Shown here one piece after another: positions 1-10,100 of a DNA stretch of 33,833 bases. Location of the stretch: contig NZ_JTHN01000112.1 of assembly GCF_001399685.1 (NCBI RefSeq), positions 1 through 33,833 of the forward strand. The letters run 5' to 3'. The position numbers were made by a program, and so were the translations under genes. Within the stretch, counting starts at the first letter, position 1. Every line of letters begins with the position of its first letter. The notes under the pieces are model-generated. The model was not told the origin of the DNA. It saw nothing but the letters and a program-made list of their open reading frames with translations, and made no database searches. The stretch is from Paenibacillus sp. A3. GTDB taxonomy: Bacteria > Bacillota > Bacilli > Paenibacillales > NBRC-103111.

Positions 1-46
1 CTATTTGTCTGAGATTTTTTACTTTCTAGGATTCCTAAACATTCTG

Positions 47-71
47 AGGAGGCTTGAGTGCCTCCTTTTTT
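47..71 (+). terminator. Rho-independent terminator of a gene left of the window
   Basis: A 7-bp perfect stem (AGGAGGC / GCCTCCT, loop TTGAGT) is followed by a T run on the plus strand. On the minus strand there is no T run after the stem, so it most likely ends a rightward gene that lies before the window rather than the nag operon, which converges on it. Confidence 0.7.
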
Positions 72-1301
72 CTATGCCCTCGTGTCCGAGACGGAATCTC
101 CATGCCTCTCCGGCCCGACGAGCCGGCCCCGCTTGTATACCGCCTGCACGTCCAGCTTGCCCGCCTCGGCGTTCCAGCGGAACGTCACCGCATCCGCAGC
201 CTGCCCGACTTCCAGCGTACCGATCCCCGCACAGCCAAGCAGGCGTGCCGGTCTATCCGTCGCCATCGCTACGGCCGTGGCCAGCGGGGAGCCTGTCATC
301 TGGGCGAATCGCCCTACGCAGTCCGCGAGACTAACCGCCGCTCCGGCAAGCAGGTTCGGATTCTCCACCATGTGCAGCCGGCCGGACAGCAGCAGCTCGA
401 CCTCGCCGCCGACATGCGTGCGGTAGGTGCCGGGCGGCAGGCCCGCCAAATGTACGGCATCGCTGACAAGCAGCAGGGCGTCGCCTTTCACTTTGTGCAT
501 CACGTTCACGACAGAAGGGTGCAGATGATGTCCGTCGCAGATGACGCTGGCGGCAAGCCGGTCTTCCGCCAGCTGCGACCAAATATAGTGCGGATGGCGC
601 GGAAGCTGCGGATGAGCTCCGTTCCCGAGATGCGTGCTCATCCGCGCTCCCGCTTCCGCAGCGGCCGCGATGTGCTCGTGATCGGCCGCCGTATGGCCGA
701 TGCTGGCAACGACGCCCGTTTCCGTCAGCTTGCGGATAAATTCCGCAGCGCCCGGGCGTTCCGGCGCCAGCGTAACCAACCGGATGCGGCCCCCAGAAGC
801 TTCCTGCCATGAGTTGAACTCGGCCCAGTCCGGGTCCCGTACATGCTCCGCCGGATGGGCGCCCCGGGGTCCGTTTTCGCCTGATATGTACGGTCCTTCC
901 ATATGAATGCCCAATACGGCGGAAGCCGTCAGCTCATCCTGCTCGCAAGCGAGCCGTACCGCCGTCATGCAGTCTTTCATCTGCTCGAAGCTCGCCGTAA
1001 TAACCGTCGGGCAGAAGGATGTCGTACCCGAAGCCAGCACCGCACGAACCAGCCGCTTCACGGTCTCCTCCCGCCGGTGCATATCGGCTCCCGTCAGGTT
1101 AATGTCCTCTCCCCCGTACCCGTTGATCTGCAGATCGACGAAGCCCGGAGCAATCCAGAGCTCGTCGGATGCTGCGGCGGCTTTGCCTGAGCTTTCTGCG
1201 TCCTCTATCGATGCAATGATACCCCCGGATGCAGCCAAACGAATCCGTTTCCCCGTATCCGCCCGCCGCCCTTCGATTACGATCATATTGGGATCGGTCA
1301 C
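72..1301 (-). CDS. nagA: N-acetylglucosamine-6-phosphate deacetylase (NagA-like amidohydrolase)
   Basis: This 409-residue cytoplasmic amidohydrolase is expected to deacetylate GlcNAc-6-phosphate to glucosamine-6-phosphate and acetate. Visible family motifs are HMEGPYISGENGPRGAHP (metal-binding Glu), GHTAADHEH, THLGNGAHP, CDGHHLHP and the catalytic Asp in VSDAVHLAG. The usual THLFNAM motif is replaced by THLGNGAHP, so it belongs to a divergent NagA subgroup and the exact acyl-sugar substrate is less certain. The start is the GTG at 1301, seven bases after AAGGAGG; an upstream ATG at 1340 would overlap nagB and has no ribosome site. It is the last gene of a three-gene minus-strand operon after the regulator and nagB, 25 bases from nagB. 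Confidence 0.88.
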   Translation of the reverse strand: MTDPNMIVIEGRRADTGKRIRLAASGGIIASIEDAESSGKAAAASDELWIAPGFVDLQINGYGGEDINLTGADMHRREETVKRLVRAVLASGTTSFCPTVITASFEQMKDCMTAVRLACEQDELTASAVLGIHMEGPYISGENGPRGAHPAEHVRDPDWAEFNSWQEASGGRIRLVTLAPERPGAAEFIRKLTETGVVASIGHTAADHEHIAAAAEAGARMSTHLGNGAHPQLPRHPHYIWSQLAEDRLAASVICDGHHLHPSVVNVMHKVKGDALLLVSDAVHLAGLPPGTYRTHVGGEVELLLSGRLHMVENPNLLAGAAVSLADCVGRFAQMTGSPLATAVAMATDRPARLLGCAGIGTLEVGQAADAVTFRWNAEAGKLDVQAVYKRGRLVGPERHGDSVSDTRA

Positions 1302-1326
1302 TTTCGTCCCTCCTTGGTATGCGCCG

Positions 1327-2091
1327 TTATTGCGATGCAATGCGGGAAGCGCTGGCGAAATCCAGAAACATATCGCAGCGGGCCGCCCGTCTCAAGATAG
1401 ACGCCGGGCAGGACAAGTCGACCGGGCCGAACAACGTGCGGTAGACCGCTTCGCTTTTGCGCTCGCCAGGCACCGTGCAAATAATATGCGAAGCCGATAC
1501 AATGGATGGGATCGTGAGCGTCAGCGCCTCGCGCGGCACCGCATCGAGCTGCGGGAAGCAGCCGTCGTTGACCTGCTGCTTGCGGCTCGTCTCGTCCAAC
1601 TCGACCTTCTTAATGCGGGCGGGATCGGCAAAGTCTGCCACATGAGGATCGTTGAAGGCGATATGCCCGTTCTCGCCGATTCCGATACAGGCAATATCGA
1701 TCGGGTGCCCCTCCAGCAGCTCCGTGTAGCGGGCGCACTCTGCCACAGGATCGTTCAAGCCGTTCAGCGCATAAAATTCGAGCGGCGTCCGAAATGCGAA
1801 CAGCTCCGTCCGCAAATACGTCGCAAAGCTCTGCGGCGCCTCGGTCGGCAAGCCCACGTATTCGTCCAGATGGTAGCAGCGGATGCGCTCCCACGCGACG
1901 GAATCCAATGTGCGCAGCGAACGTAAAAAGTCGTTCTGCGACGGAGCGGAAGCAAACACGACCGCGATCGTCTCCTTCTCCTGCAGCTTCGTCCGGATCG
2001 CTTCCGCCAGCCGCTGCGCCGCCGCTTTCCCCATGGCTTCCCGGCTATCGTACGCCTCGGCGGTCACCTGCTCGATCGTCCATTGCTTCAT
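1327..2091 (-). CDS. nagB: Glucosamine-6-phosphate deaminase (NagB-like)
   Basis: This 254-residue protein is of the NagB/6-phosphogluconolactonase fold and is expected to convert glucosamine-6-phosphate to fructose-6-phosphate and ammonia. Family landmarks are YHLDEYVGL, the SFATYL segment and GIGENGHIAFNDP, which carry the catalytic and phosphate-binding residues. The N-terminal substrate loop reads FASAPSQNDF instead of the classical PTGSTP loop, matching a divergent deaminase subgroup found with similarly divergent NagA proteins. GGAGG lies ten bases before the ATG. It sits between the LacI regulator and nagA on one strand, so the three are probably cotranscribed and induced by an amino-sugar phosphate. 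Confidence 0.88.
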   Translation of the reverse strand: MKQWTIEQVTAEAYDSREAMGKAAAQRLAEAIRTKLQEKETIAVVFASAPSQNDFLRSLRTLDSVAWERIRCYHLDEYVGLPTEAPQSFATYLRTELFAFRTPLEFYALNGLNDPVAECARYTELLEGHPIDIACIGIGENGHIAFNDPHVADFADPARIKKVELDETSRKQQVNDGCFPQLDAVPREALTLTIPSIVSASHIICTVPGERKSEAVYRTLFGPVDLSCPASILRRAARCDMFLDFASASRIASQ

Positions 2092-2143
2092 ATCCCATCA
2101 TCCTCCATTCGTATGTTGCAGATTCAATCTCAAGACACTCATT

Positions 2144-3148
2144 TCAATTCGTCACCGTTAGCACGGACTGCCGTACGACGAGCTTCTCGTCGAAGACGAT
2201 GCGCTGCGCCGGAGTATCCGGCCCGCCGAAAATCTGCCCGAACAGCGTACGCGCCAGCGCTTTGCCTGCCTCATAGGTTGGGATGGAAACGGTCGTCAGC
2301 GGAAAAATCATCAGGTCGATATCGTCAAAGCCGATCAAGGACAGATCCTCCGGAATCCGAAGGCCTTCGCTTTGAAAAGCTTTGACGACCCCCAGCGCGA
2401 CAACGTCGTCGAAGCAGATGAGCGCCGACGGCCGTTCTTTCATCGCAATCAGCTTTCGGCCGACCTCCACCCCGTCCGCAAGCTCTTGGGCTCCCTCGAA
2501 AGTAAACTCCGCCCGCAAAGCCAGTCCGTGCGCCGACAAAACATCCCGGCATGCCCGAAGGCGTTCCCGCGAAGCCCTGGACGTGGGGAGCCCGGCAGCG
2601 AAGCCGATGCTGCGATGGCCCCGTTCGAGCAAATGCTCCGTCACCTGCCGACCGCCGTCGTAATCGTCGAACTCGACATACGAGCTGTCCAGCCCAGGCA
2701 CGCTTCCGAGCAATACGAAAGGGACGGACTTCGCTTTCAGATCGAACAAGTGGTCGAACGTCACCTCCTCCAGCAGCGGCGCAACGATCAAGCCGTCAAC
2801 CCGTCTGCTTAGCATGGCTTGAATCTGCTCTTTTTCGGTGCGGTGATCTTCGAAGCTGCTGCATAGAAATACCGTATAGCCGTATTCGCCCGCGACCTCC
2901 TGAACGCCCTTCGTCAGCTTGCTGTAGAACGGATTGGTGATGTCCTTGATGACAAGCCCGATCGTTTTCGTATATTTCGTGGACAATCCCCGGGCAATTT
3001 CATTCGGAACGTAGCCGTACTGCTCGGCCGCCTCCAGCACCTTCTGTCTCGTTTTCTCCGAAAACCCGTCCTTGTTGTTCAGCACGCCCGATATGGTGCT
3101 TTTGGCGAGACCGGTCATTTTCGCCAAGTCGTTAATGGTGAGCTTCAC
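2144..3148 (-). CDS. LacI-family regulator of the nag operon
   Basis: This 334-residue LacI/GalR-type repressor has an N-terminal helix-turn-helix (LTINDLAKMTGLAKSTISGV), a hinge near residues 45-60 and a type 1 periplasmic-binding-like effector domain (NPFYSKLTKGVQEVA, VDGLIVAP, LICFDDVVALGV). The start is a GTG with AGGGGG eight bases upstream. It is the first gene of the operon with nagB and nagA, and two near-identical inverted repeats containing TTGAACCGGTTCAA lie upstream, so autoregulation is likely. The effector is inferred, not seen; an amino-sugar phosphate would fit the operon. A different ligand would be possible if the divergent NagA/NagB pair acts on another amino sugar. Confidence 0.88.
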   Translation of the reverse strand: MKLTINDLAKMTGLAKSTISGVLNNKDGFSEKTRQKVLEAAEQYGYVPNEIARGLSTKYTKTIGLVIKDITNPFYSKLTKGVQEVAGEYGYTVFLCSSFEDHRTEKEQIQAMLSRRVDGLIVAPLLEEVTFDHLFDLKAKSVPFVLLGSVPGLDSSYVEFDDYDGGRQVTEHLLERGHRSIGFAAGLPTSRASRERLRACRDVLSAHGLALRAEFTFEGAQELADGVEVGRKLIAMKERPSALICFDDVVALGVVKAFQSEGLRIPEDLSLIGFDDIDLMIFPLTTVSIPTYEAGKALARTLFGQIFGGPDTPAQRIVFDEKLVVRQSVLTVTN

Positions 3149-3164
3149 GATCCGCGCCCCCTTT

Positions 3165-3182
3165 ATTTGAACCGGTTCAAAT
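3165..3182. promoter_or_regulatory. Proximal LacI-type operator
   Basis: A perfect 18-bp palindrome, ATTTGAACCGGTTCAAAT, lies 17 bases upstream of the regulator's GTG codon, with the central CG typical of LacI-family operators. The same core recurs at 3244-3257. Confidence 0.75.
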
Positions 3183-3211
3183 CAGTTTTTAAATAAAAGG
3201 AAATGCTTAAA

Positions 3212-3225
3212 TGAAAACATTTCCA
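3212..3225. promoter_or_regulatory. Possible catabolite-responsive element
   Basis: TGAAAACATTTCCA differs from the Bacillus cre consensus (TGWAANCGNTNWCA) at two positions and lies between the two LacI operators. CcpA control of an amino-sugar operon would be expected, but the match is imperfect. Confidence 0.3.
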
Positions 3226-3243
3226 TAACAATGACAAAATAAT

Positions 3244-3257
3244 TTGAACCGGTTCAA
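3244..3257. promoter_or_regulatory. Distal LacI-type operator
   Basis: A perfect 14-bp palindrome, TTGAACCGGTTCAA, shares its core with 3165-3182. The two centres are 77 bp apart, a distance that could allow one tetrameric repressor to loop the promoter region. Confidence 0.7.
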
Positions 3258-3328
3258 TTTTCCTGTATTATATTCCCTTAGCGCTCGTCCTGTCAAGCTG
3301 AGCAAAGCTGGCGCTGCCAACATTGACG

Positions 3329-3370
3329 TAAAAAAATCGAGCATGCGCCGAAAGCGACGCCCTCGATTTT
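3329..3370 (-). terminator. Terminator after the histidine kinase gene
   Basis: AAAATCGAG pairs with CTCGATTTT around a GC-rich interior. Read leftward it ends in a run of T (the A run at 3329-3336), placing it about 50 bases after the kinase stop codon. The AT-rich flank on the other side may let it act in both directions. Confidence 0.6.
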
Positions 3371-3420
3371 ATACGGGTATCCCCATCATGACAACCCGCG
3401 TTACCTTTTGCCACAACCGC

Positions 3421-4503
3421 TCAAGGCAAAGCCGGAAGCCTGACGGTAAACGTCGTTCCCTGACCAGAAACGCTCTGTACGGCGACGGAGCCCGTATGCA
3501 TCTCAACGATCCGCTTGACGATCGCAAGCCCGAGCCCGCTCCCTCCCGTGCTTCGGTTGCGGGATTTATCCGCCTTGTAGAACCGCTCGAAAATATGGGC
3601 CACATCGTTCTCGGGGATGCCGATCCCTGTATCGGTGACGAATACGATCGCCTGCTGCCCGTTGCGCTTAAGCCGAATGCCGATCGTCCCGCCGGCCGGG
3701 GTGAATTTGATGCTGTTGTGCAGAAGATTGACCCACACTTGGCTCAGCAAATCTTCATCAGCCTCGATACTGACGTCTTCCAGCGACACATCCATGTCGA
3801 TTCCTTTATCGTGCCACTGCGGCTCGCATGCCAGAATCAGGCTGCGCAACTGCTTGTCGAGCCGGTACCGCCTCCGCTCGAACGGATGATGGTCGGATTC
3901 GAGAGAGGTCAGCTTCAGCAGGTTTTCGCTCAGCTTGGACAGCCGGGCGCTTTCCTTTTCGATGATGCCGAGATAATGCATCCGTTCCTCCCGGCTGAGC
4001 TCGTCGCTCTGCAGGATACGGGCAAAGCCGCCGATCGACGTCAGCGGCGACTGGATTTCATGGGAGACGTTGGAGATAAACTCCTGGCGCATTTTTTCCA
4101 TCTGATTGAGCTCGACGGCCATGTGGTTGATGCTCTCGACGAGCTCGCCGAACTGACCCGGGACGCGCTCATCCGGGGGAATGCTGACGGTGAAATCGCC
4201 CTTGGCGATCCGCTTCATGGCTTCGATCATCGGCCGGAACATTTCCATGCGCTTGTCGCGAAAAATCACGCCGATCGTCCCCATAATCCCCATGCTGGTG
4301 ACAAACGCAACCAATTGGGTAAATAGCTGGCCGACATAATCGGAAGGCCGGCTGCCAAGCGCATTCAGCAAATAGCGGATGAAGAAATAAGCGGCCGACC
4401 AGCTCGCCAGCGAAAATAAAAGTAATAGGCAAATCCCGCAAACGCTTTTAAAAAATCTCCATCCGCGAGCCGCTTTCCGGTTCACCTGATGCTGTACTTC
4501 CAC
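3421..4503 (-). CDS. Membrane sensor histidine kinase without an adjacent response regulator
   Basis: This 360-residue HPK1-type kinase has two membrane helices (about 22-48 and 60-82) with only a short external loop of about 12 residues. A HAMP region (about 83-140) follows, then a HisKA domain with His148 in SNVSHEIQSPLTSI, and a HATPase domain with N box (Asn263), DTGIGI and the GSGLGLAIV G2 box. The short loop suggests it senses within or near the membrane. The start is GTG with AAGGAGG seven bases before it. It follows the ABC exporter by 27 bases and is probably cotranscribed with it. No response regulator is adjacent; its partner must be elsewhere or lost. Confidence 0.85.
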   Translation of the reverse strand: MEVQHQVNRKAARGWRFFKSVCGICLLLLFSLASWSAAYFFIRYLLNALGSRPSDYVGQLFTQLVAFVTSMGIMGTIGVIFRDKRMEMFRPMIEAMKRIAKGDFTVSIPPDERVPGQFGELVESINHMAVELNQMEKMRQEFISNVSHEIQSPLTSIGGFARILQSDELSREERMHYLGIIEKESARLSKLSENLLKLTSLESDHHPFERRRYRLDKQLRSLILACEPQWHDKGIDMDVSLEDVSIEADEDLLSQVWVNLLHNSIKFTPAGGTIGIRLKRNGQQAIVFVTDTGIGIPENDVAHIFERFYKADKSRNRSTGGSGLGLAIVKRIVEMHTGSVAVQSVSGQGTTFTVRLPALP

Positions 4504-4530
4504 TCCCGTCCCTCCTTATCCGCGATAGGT

Positions 4531-6300
4531 TTAAACGTGTTGCTCTTGAATGCGAAGCTGCTGTGCGGCGAATTCGCGGTACAACGCATGCGTTTGGAAC
4601 AGCTGCTCGTGCGTGCCGATGCCCGTTACTTTGCCTTTCTCCAGAAAGACGATTTGGTCCGCATCTACCACGGTTGACAACCGGTGCGCAATAACCAGCG
4701 TCGTCCGTCCCTGCATCAGATTGTTCAGCGCTTGCTGCACGACGATTTCCGACTTGCTGTCCAGACTGGAGGTCGCCTCGTCCAGCATCAAAATTTGCGG
4801 GTTGCGCAGCAGCGCCCGCGCAATCGCAATCCGCTGCCGCTGTCCCCCGGACAGCTTGACGCCCCGTTCGCCGACTTCCGTTTCGTAGCCGTTCGGAAGC
4901 TCGTGAATGAACGTATCGGCATAGGCCATCCGCGCCGCCTGCTCCAGCTCTTGATCCGTCACCTCATGCGGCAAGCCGTAGCAGATGTTATCGCGGATCG
5001 TCCCGGCGATGAGCGGACTTTCTTGGGAGACATAGCCGATGCGGCTGCGCCACGACGGCAGCGAGTACTCCTCGATCGGCTCGTCTCCGAGCTTGATCGA
5101 GCCCCCGGTCGGCGGGTAGAACCGCTCGAGCAGCGCAAACAGCGTCGTTTTTCCGCTGCCGCTCGGTCCGACGATGGCCGTCACTTTGCCGGGCTGCATG
5201 GTGAAGCTGACATCGTCCAGTATCGTTTCGCCGGTTTTATAGGCGAACGTCACGCGTTCGAGCGTCAACGGTCGGCCTGCGTTATCAAGGGGCTTGCCGG
5301 AGGCATGGTCTTCTTCCCCGAGCTCCAGCAGCGCTGCAATTCGTTCCGTCGCCCCGACCGCCTTTTGAAACTGGGTGAAGAAGTTCGTAATTTGCGTAAT
5401 CGGCAGCACGAATTGAAACAAATACAGGATGAACGCCACCAAATCTCCTGCCGTCAACGTGCCGGAAGCGACCCGCGCGCCGCCGTATCCAATAATGACC
5501 ACAAGCAGCAGCATCAGAATGAAGAAGATAAGCGGCCCGACCCACGCCGAAATGATGCCTTCCTTCAAGCCAAGCCGGAACAGCTTCTCGATGCCCGTCC
5601 GCCCGTTCCGGTATTCGACCGTCTCCGCGTTCGAAGCCTTCACAAGCCGGATCTCCGACAATACCCGGCTGATCACCGCCGTAAAGCCGGCCGTTTCATC
5701 CTGAAGGCCGACCGAAATCTTATGCATCTGCCTGCCGAGCGGAGCCAAAATCAAGATGGCCAGCGGCACGACGATCAGCATCATCAGCGTCATTTTCCAA
5801 TCGAGATACAGCAGCACCGCGATCGATCCGACAACCCCCAGAATGCCGGTGAAGAAGCCGGTCAAGTGCTCGCTGATCAAGCCTTTGACGACGCCGGTAT
5901 CGTTGGTCATCCGGCTGATCGTCTCCCCCGTCTCATGATTGTCGTAGTAAGAGACCGGCAGCACGAGCAGCTTTTTCCACAGCCGGTCCCGCAGGGACGC
6001 AACGACCTTCTGCCCCGCCCGGTTGAGCAAATAAACGCCGACGCCGCCCGCAATCGCTTGAACGATGAAAGCCGCTCCCATCAGCACGATCTGCGTCAGG
6101 CTTAAGGAGGTCAGCGAGAAGCTGTCGACCATATTTTTCGTAAACAGCGGAATCGCCAATCCGACCAAGGTCGAGATGATGCTTAGAAACAGCGCGGCGG
6201 CAAGCAGAGCCTTGGAAGGCTTTGTTTCCCGGACCAGCCGGATCAATTGCCGCCAATTCGCTGATGTTTTCGGTTTGGACATGTGTATCCCAACTCCCAT
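4531..6300 (-). CDS. ABC exporter, fused membrane and ATPase domains (BmrA/MdlB type)
   Basis: This 589-residue half-transporter should work as a homodimer in the membrane. Residues about 1-330 carry six membrane helices of the ABC_membrane type 1 fold. The ATPase domain from about 345 shows Walker [10 protein letters not shown], the Q loop in [13 protein letters not shown], signature [16 protein letters not shown], Walker [14 protein letters not shown] and the switch His in VIAHRLSTV. Substrate cannot be read from sequence; multidrug or lipid export is usual for the family. The ATG at 6300 has AGGA seven bases upstream; an ATG at 6282 with GGGA is an alternative start. The histidine kinase follows 27 bases later on the same strand. 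Confidence 0.9.
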   Translation of the reverse strand: MGVGIHMSKPKTSANWRQLIRLVRETKPSKALLAAALFLSIISTLVGLAIPLFTKNMVDSFSLTSLSLTQIVLMGAAFIVQAIAGGVGVYLLNRAGQKVVASLRDRLWKKLLVLPVSYYDNHETGETISRMTNDTGVVKGLISEHLTGFFTGILGVVGSIAVLLYLDWKMTLMMLIVVPLAILILAPLGRQMHKISVGLQDETAGFTAVISRVLSEIRLVKASNAETVEYRNGRTGIEKLFRLGLKEGIISAWVGPLIFFILMLLLVVIIGYGGARVASGTLTAGDLVAFILYLFQFVLPITQITNFFTQFQKAVGATERIAALLELGEEDHASGKPLDNAGRPLTLERVTFAYKTGETILDDVSFTMQPGKVTAIVGPSGSGKTTLFALLERFYPPTGGSIKLGDEPIEEYSLPSWRSRIGYVSQESPLIAGTIRDNICYGLPHEVTDQELEQAARMAYADTFIHELPNGYETEVGERGVKLSGGQRQRIAIARALLRNPQILMLDEATSSLDSKSEIVVQQALNNLMQGRTTLVIAHRLSTVVDADQIVFLEKGKVTGIGTHEQLFQTHALYREFAAQQLRIQEQHV

Positions 6301-6396
6301 TCTATTTTCCTACAACTCTCTTCCGTTTGACAATCTGTACTTTACGATACTTTTTTAAACGGAATATTAACGGAAAAGATTGGAACTCTGGGAAAT

Positions 6397-6437
6397 GAAA
6401 AAAAACCTTAATCCGCGCAAAAAGCATCGGATTAAGG
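6397..6437 (-). terminator. Terminator of the P-loop kinase gene
   Basis: A perfect 10-bp stem, CCTTAATCCG / CGGATTAAGG, is followed on the minus strand by a run of T (A run at 6397-6405). It lies 27 bases past the stop of the gene ending at 6464. Confidence 0.8.
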
Positions 6438-6463
6438 CCGACTGCGCAGCCGCTCAACAAAGG

Positions 6464-7006
6464 TCAGACGGCCGCTTCTTCCGCAAAACGTCTCCTGATC
6501 TCGCTTACCGTCTCTTCCGGAGTCTGCTCGGACGTATCGAGCCACAGGCCGATTTTTGGCGTTTCGTTATGCAAAATGCCGTTCAACCCGTCAACCGTCC
6601 ACAATCCGTAGCCTTTCTTCCCCCGGGCCGCCTCTCTGGCGGCAACCGCCTCGCTGTTGGGCGCCAGCACGACGACATAAAGCGGTCGATGCCGTACGAA
6701 AGAGACGAACTCTTCCAGCATCGGACCGATGACGACGTCCTGTACGACGACGGTGAAGCCGGCATCGGCATACGTATCGGCCGCGGCGGCAGCCAAGCGG
6801 TACCGCAAACGCAGCTGGCGGGTCGCTTCCTCCGAGGCGTCGGGAAGCAGCTCTTCCCGGCCTGTGACGATCATCCTGCGGAACGCGTCGCCGCGCAAAT
6901 GAACTCCCCGGCCGAATTGCTCGGCCAGCAGCTGCGCGACCGTCGATTTGCCGCTCGCCATCACCCCGGTGATCAGATAAATAGCGTTTCCTTCATTGTG
7001 TTTCAT
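6464..7006 (-). CDS. P-loop nucleotide kinase-like protein
   Basis: This 180-residue cytoplasmic protein starts with a Walker A motif (YLITGVMASGKSTVAQLLAE, about residues 10-30), then VHLRGDAFRRMI, a lid-like arginine-rich stretch (RQLRLRYRLA) and a late EAARGKKGYGLW segment. The arrangement resembles AAA/zeta-toxin or chloramphenicol-phosphotransferase-like small kinases that phosphorylate a small molecule. No specific substrate is recognisable. It stands alone between the P450 and the ABC exporter, has its own terminator, and has AGGGG upstream of the ATG. It is unlikely to be a resistance gene on this evidence alone. Confidence 0.8.
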   Translation of the reverse strand: MKHNEGNAIYLITGVMASGKSTVAQLLAEQFGRGVHLRGDAFRRMIVTGREELLPDASEEATRQLRLRYRLAAAAADTYADAGFTVVVQDVVIGPMLEEFVSFVRHRPLYVVVLAPNSEAVAAREAARGKKGYGLWTVDGLNGILHNETPKIGLWLDTSEQTPEETVSEIRRRFAEEAAV

Positions 7007-7135
7007 GCGAATGCCCCTCTCCCGCGAACTTCATGCTGCTTCCAGTGTAACATCCGCGTGAAGCCATCATTAGGGATAGTTTGGATAAAACGGTTTGCTC
7101 CTCCGGCCCGAGGTTTAAACAGCGTCGGGGAACTG

Positions 7136-10100
7136 CTATTCGACTAGGGCGACGCTATTTTCCGGATGCATGCGACCCCATCCTTCTTTCGCGTAACGCC
7201 TCTCCGTTCGAAGTCGCTCCAGCCAAGCTTTCGCTTCTCGCTCCCCTGCTCCATGCACGGTCCGGTATGCTTTTTGCAACGCCGACTCTACCTCCAGAGA
7301 CATTTGGGCGTCATCCCCGCATACGTAGATACATCCTCCCCGATCAAGGATGCCCATCAGATTCGTTGCATGGCGTTCCAGCAAATGCTGGACATGGATG
7401 CGGCTTTTCCCTTCCGCACGGGAAAAAGCTTGATGAAGCGTAACGACATCCTCCCTATCGTAGTGCTCAAGCTCCTCGCGATAAATCGAATCGGACTCGT
7501 TCCGGCATCCGATATAAAGATGCGCCTCGCCCAGCGCGGCTCCCTTCTCCCGGATAGCGGTCCGCGCCTGCAAAAAGCCCCGGAAAGGCGCTGCTCCCGT
7601 CCCGGTCCCCACCATAATGATCGGCGTCGCCGGATCTTCCGGGAGCCGCCATCCGGCTTCGGGCGTACGGACGAAGATCAAGACTTCTTCTCCGGGCCTG
7701 CATTCGGCCAAGTGATTCGAAGCAACCCCGCGATATTCGCCGCGCCCGCTCCAAGCGGGGTCCTGCACCACGTCTACGGCAATGCCGATCTGCCGGGGAT
7801 TGACCTGAGGGGAGCTGGATATGAAATAGTATCTCGGCTGCAGAGGAGGCAGCAGCTCGATCAACCTTTCGAACGGCAGCTGGCAGGCTTCATATTTTTC
7901 AAGCAGGTCGAGCATGGTCATGCGCTTCTTCAAGATCTGCTCCTCGTAGACGCTCTCCTCAGCCATAGCTTCCAATTCACGCTTGTGCGGAGGACACACC
8001 GTATAGGCCGCAAGCTCGCGTAGCTGCTCGCAGGTAACGGCTTCCTGCAGCTCTACGCACCGGCTCAGCAGCTCATGGATACCGACCGGGCGATCCAGCG
8101 GGAGATGCGCGAGGCCGTTACCGTTTGCCGCCGTGACAATCAACTGATCGCTCCCCTTTAATCCGTACCGCCGCAAAATCCGGCCGATATTCTCCAGACT
8201 GTTGCTTGGCAGCACGCCGAGAAGATCGCCCTCCCGGTAAGTAACCCCATCCGGCAGCGCAAGATCCAGATGCCGTGTGCTTCGGCCGCTGCCGGCTATC
8301 CGGAGCTCGCGGTTATCCCTCACCGAAGCGTAGAATGCGTCGTAGGCTCGGGCAAGCGGAATTGTTTCCAATCCGCTGACCATTTGGATATGAATGCAGC
8401 TTTTCTCCTTCTCCGCGTCGCTTCGTTCCAGTTCGAAAGCGTGCATAAGATCGAACCATAGGCGGACCCGCCATTCATCGAGCTGCTTCTCGAAGTCGCC
8501 TCCGGCATCCGCCTCGCCGCGCAACGAGAGCCTTGCCGCTCCCTTCCGGGCCAGCTGCTCGTCAATCCACCGCGGCACATCCTGATACGTATTGGACCAG
8601 CTGCGGTCCCCGCACCCGAATACGGCATAGCGAACCCCTTGAAGCTCGCCCGGCTGCACGCCTTCAAGCCATGTCACGAACTCGCGCGCATTGCCCGGAG
8701 GCTTGCCGTTATAAGACGCAGTGACGATAAGCACCGCCCCGTCCTTGGGCAGCCTTCCGGCCCTATCGTTCAGCGGCGCAGCTTCGCTTCGGAAGCCTTG
8801 TGCCCGCGCGGCATCCGCCAGCTCGCGGGCAATCCCTTCCGCCGTGCCCAAATTGGAGCCGTAAAGCACGAGCAAAGACGTTTTTTCCGCCCCTGCAAGC
8901 GGATGGTTTGTCTTCGCCTCCCTTGGCTCCGCTTCAATGGCTCGGGAATAGCCTGCTGTTTCCGGTTCATGAACCGCGGGGCTTGCCGTCTTATGCCGCA
9001 GCCGCACGCGGATATGAAAATCGCCCGGCTTGAGCGTCAAGGTTTGCTTCACGTCCAACTGATAGTTCGTATGATCCACCAGCTCAAAATGCCGGAGAAT
9101 CATGCCGAGAACCAGCGTCGCTTCGTGAAGCGCAAACTGCATGCCGATGCAAGCCCGCTGACCGTTGCCGAACGGCTTGTAGGCATGATTGGGAATTTTG
9201 CCAGGATCTTCGAACCGTTCGGGGCGGAATTCGTCCGCGTCGGCGCCCCAGGCGGCTTTGTCCCGATGAAGCTGCGGCAGGATCACCCCGATGCCTTCAC
9301 CCTTGCGAATGCGATACTTTCCGCCAATGACCGTATCTTCCTTCGCATAGAGCTCGAATCCCGGGGCCGTCGGCCATAAGCGCAGCGATTCATTTAAAAT
9401 CATCCGAATGTAATGGAGCTGCAGCACCTGCGAATACGACGGAAACGAATCCGTCAGCACCCGGTCTGCTTCCAGATAAGCCTTCTGCAGCACATCCGGA
9501 TGCTTCAGCAAAAAGTATAAAGCGAACGATAACAAGCCGCTTGTCGTCTCATGTCCTGCGATCAAGAACGTGATGATCTGATACCGGATATTTTCGTCAT
9601 CCAGCGTCTCGCCTGTCTCCGGGTCCTTCCCGTTCAGCATCCGGGCAAGCAGGTCGATTTCCCCCCGGTCCCCGTTTGCCTTTCGTTCCTCGATCATTTT
9701 GTCCACCAAGGAAAACATCGTTTGAATATCTTCGTTAAATTGCTGTCTCGTTCGCACCATGAACAGGTTTTGGATCTTCAGGCGCCCGCTTTGCAGCATA
9801 GCTTCGTTCAGAGCGCGGACCATGCTGTTAATAAAAGGGCTCGGCGTTTCGCGATAAAAACTGTTAAAGCGGTAATTGAATCCGCATAAGCCGATCGTGT
9901 CCAGCGTAACCCGGGTCATGTCTTCCGCGACATCGATGCTCTCGTTGGGGTTGAGACGGGCCCATTTTTGAATCAGCTGCGAAGCGATGTCGACCATCAT
10001 CGCATGGTACCCTTTCATCGCCTGCTGGCTGAAGGTGGGGAGGAGAATACGATGCGCTTTTTGCCAGTTCGGCTCATCCGTGCGGCTTGTAAACAACCCG

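Noticed and set aside
3244..4326. Plus-strand open frame opposite the histidine kinase
   Set aside because: Begins inside the LacI operator, crosses a terminator hairpin and has no protein-like features.
4684..6105. Long plus-strand open frame opposite the ABC exporter
   Set aside because: It is rich in Arg, Gln and His, has no recognisable domain or ribosome site, and lies fully antisense to a gene with clear Walker and signature motifs.
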